Source: an uncultured Bacteroidota bacterium (GTDB lineage Bacteria; Bacteroidota; Bacteroidia; AKYH767-A; 2013-40CM-41-45). Taken from it: a stretch of 49,097 bases of DNA. Under the pieces are notes generated by a model. It had not been told where the DNA came from. It saw only the letters and a program-made list of their open reading frames with translations, and did not search any database. Below are positions 48,683 to 49,097 of the stretch, in pieces (position 1 is the stretch's first letter; the number at the start of each line of letters is the position of its first letter). Both the position numbers and the translations under genes were made by a program. The stretch is from positions 1-49,097 of the forward strand of contig CALMQM010000078.1 in NCBI GenBank assembly GCA_937871435.1, read 5' to 3'.

Positions 48683-49097
48683 ATCTTTGTTCAAGCGACT
48701 TGTTTGGTGGAAAGTTTGAAATCAATTTGGATATATGTTGACACGTTGAGTGATTAAAGGTGGATTTAAATCACACAGTTGAAGGGAAATTATAGCTGAT
48801 TAAATTTCTTTAGGAAAGTTGAACAAGAATCAATTCTTTCAATCCTAAATAATAGCACGGATTCGCATCTGTGAAATCACATAAATCACCAAAATCACTG
48901 TTCAGACAGTTTAATGGCACAGGAACTTGGAGATCTTTAGAAGAGGTAGCAGCCTTCGCAACAGTTTGATATTAGCTGGTGTTATATTTTGCGCCTTGGC
49001 GGGAAAAATAAAAACCTCATCATACCCGTCCCCGAGTATCATCCTACCACCTATTCAATTCGTTTCGTTTTCAGTTTTAGTCCGGTGGAAATTATAG
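48683..49097. other. Gene-free window end with a dispersed repeat
   Basis: No gene is supported. GTGGATTTAAATCACAC (48760-48776) is identical to 36618-36634. ACAGTTTAATGGCACAGGA with TGGAGATC downstream (48906-48932) resembles 44512-44538. The rest shows nothing. Confidence 0.5.

Overview
The window looks like chromosomal DNA of an uncultured Bacteroidota bacterium. Seven intact secreted proteins and one broken one end in type IX secretion (Por-type) sorting domains. There is a TonB-dependent receptor with an N-terminal carboxypeptidase-like domain. Several genes lack a Shine-Dalgarno sequence but carry the phylum's -7 box (TAnnTTTG or TAnnTTCG). Nothing identifies a genus. All family assignments come from reading motifs and lengths by eye; no search was run.

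Layout. 1-12 kb is mostly housekeeping: a truncated tRNA-Leu(CAA), prs, ribosomal L25/CTC, a secreted lipocalin-like protein, peptidyl-tRNA hydrolase, a T9SS cargo protein, a Rieske protein, glycyl-tRNA synthetase, a DUF3109 Cys-rich protein, and a class Ia ribonucleotide reductase unit (nrdB then nrdA). 12-19 kb is rich in T9SS cargo and FISUMP-type secreted proteins, including one gene interrupted by an in-frame TAG inside its sorting domain. 19.6-29 kb runs on the minus strand: VOC protein, DUF1801 protein, alpha/beta hydrolase, TonB receptor with a small His/Cys-rich exported partner, a one-TM protein, a secreted metallophosphoesterase and a PKD-like protein.

29-33 kb holds an Amj-like lipid II flippase, a membrane-anchored zinc metallopeptidase, and two tandem copies of a DUF2975 membrane protein plus XRE regulator module, with a GNAT acetyltransferase between them. 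A motif TTTAYCGTTT precedes both modules. 33-37 kb is unstable: a GT39-type glycosyltransferase, a frameshifted lipoprotein gene beside it, a possible integron-like (attC-like) cassette carrying one membrane protein, and an internally deleted remnant of a second glycosyltransferase. 37-44 kb carries an antiporter, a TPR/membrane protein, a cupin, an S41 peptidase, and a paralogue of the T9SS protein at 12 kb.

44.6-48.7 kb is an accessory segment: an unrecognised 406-residue protein with two perfect 16-bp palindromes upstream, a small two-TM protein ending at a strong terminator, and a tight two-gene unit of a MazG-like nucleotide pyrophosphohydrolase and a nuclease-helicase of the DUF2075/Schlafen-group-3 type. 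That pair is the best candidate here for an uncharacterised (defence-like) system.

Intergenic spaces are unusually repeat-rich. There are period-7 tandem repeats of three different consensuses, a family of GCAAAG hairpins after genes (two share an identical 27-nt core), a CACAGAG repeat cluster, and short dispersed repeats around 36.6, 44.5 and 48.8 kb.
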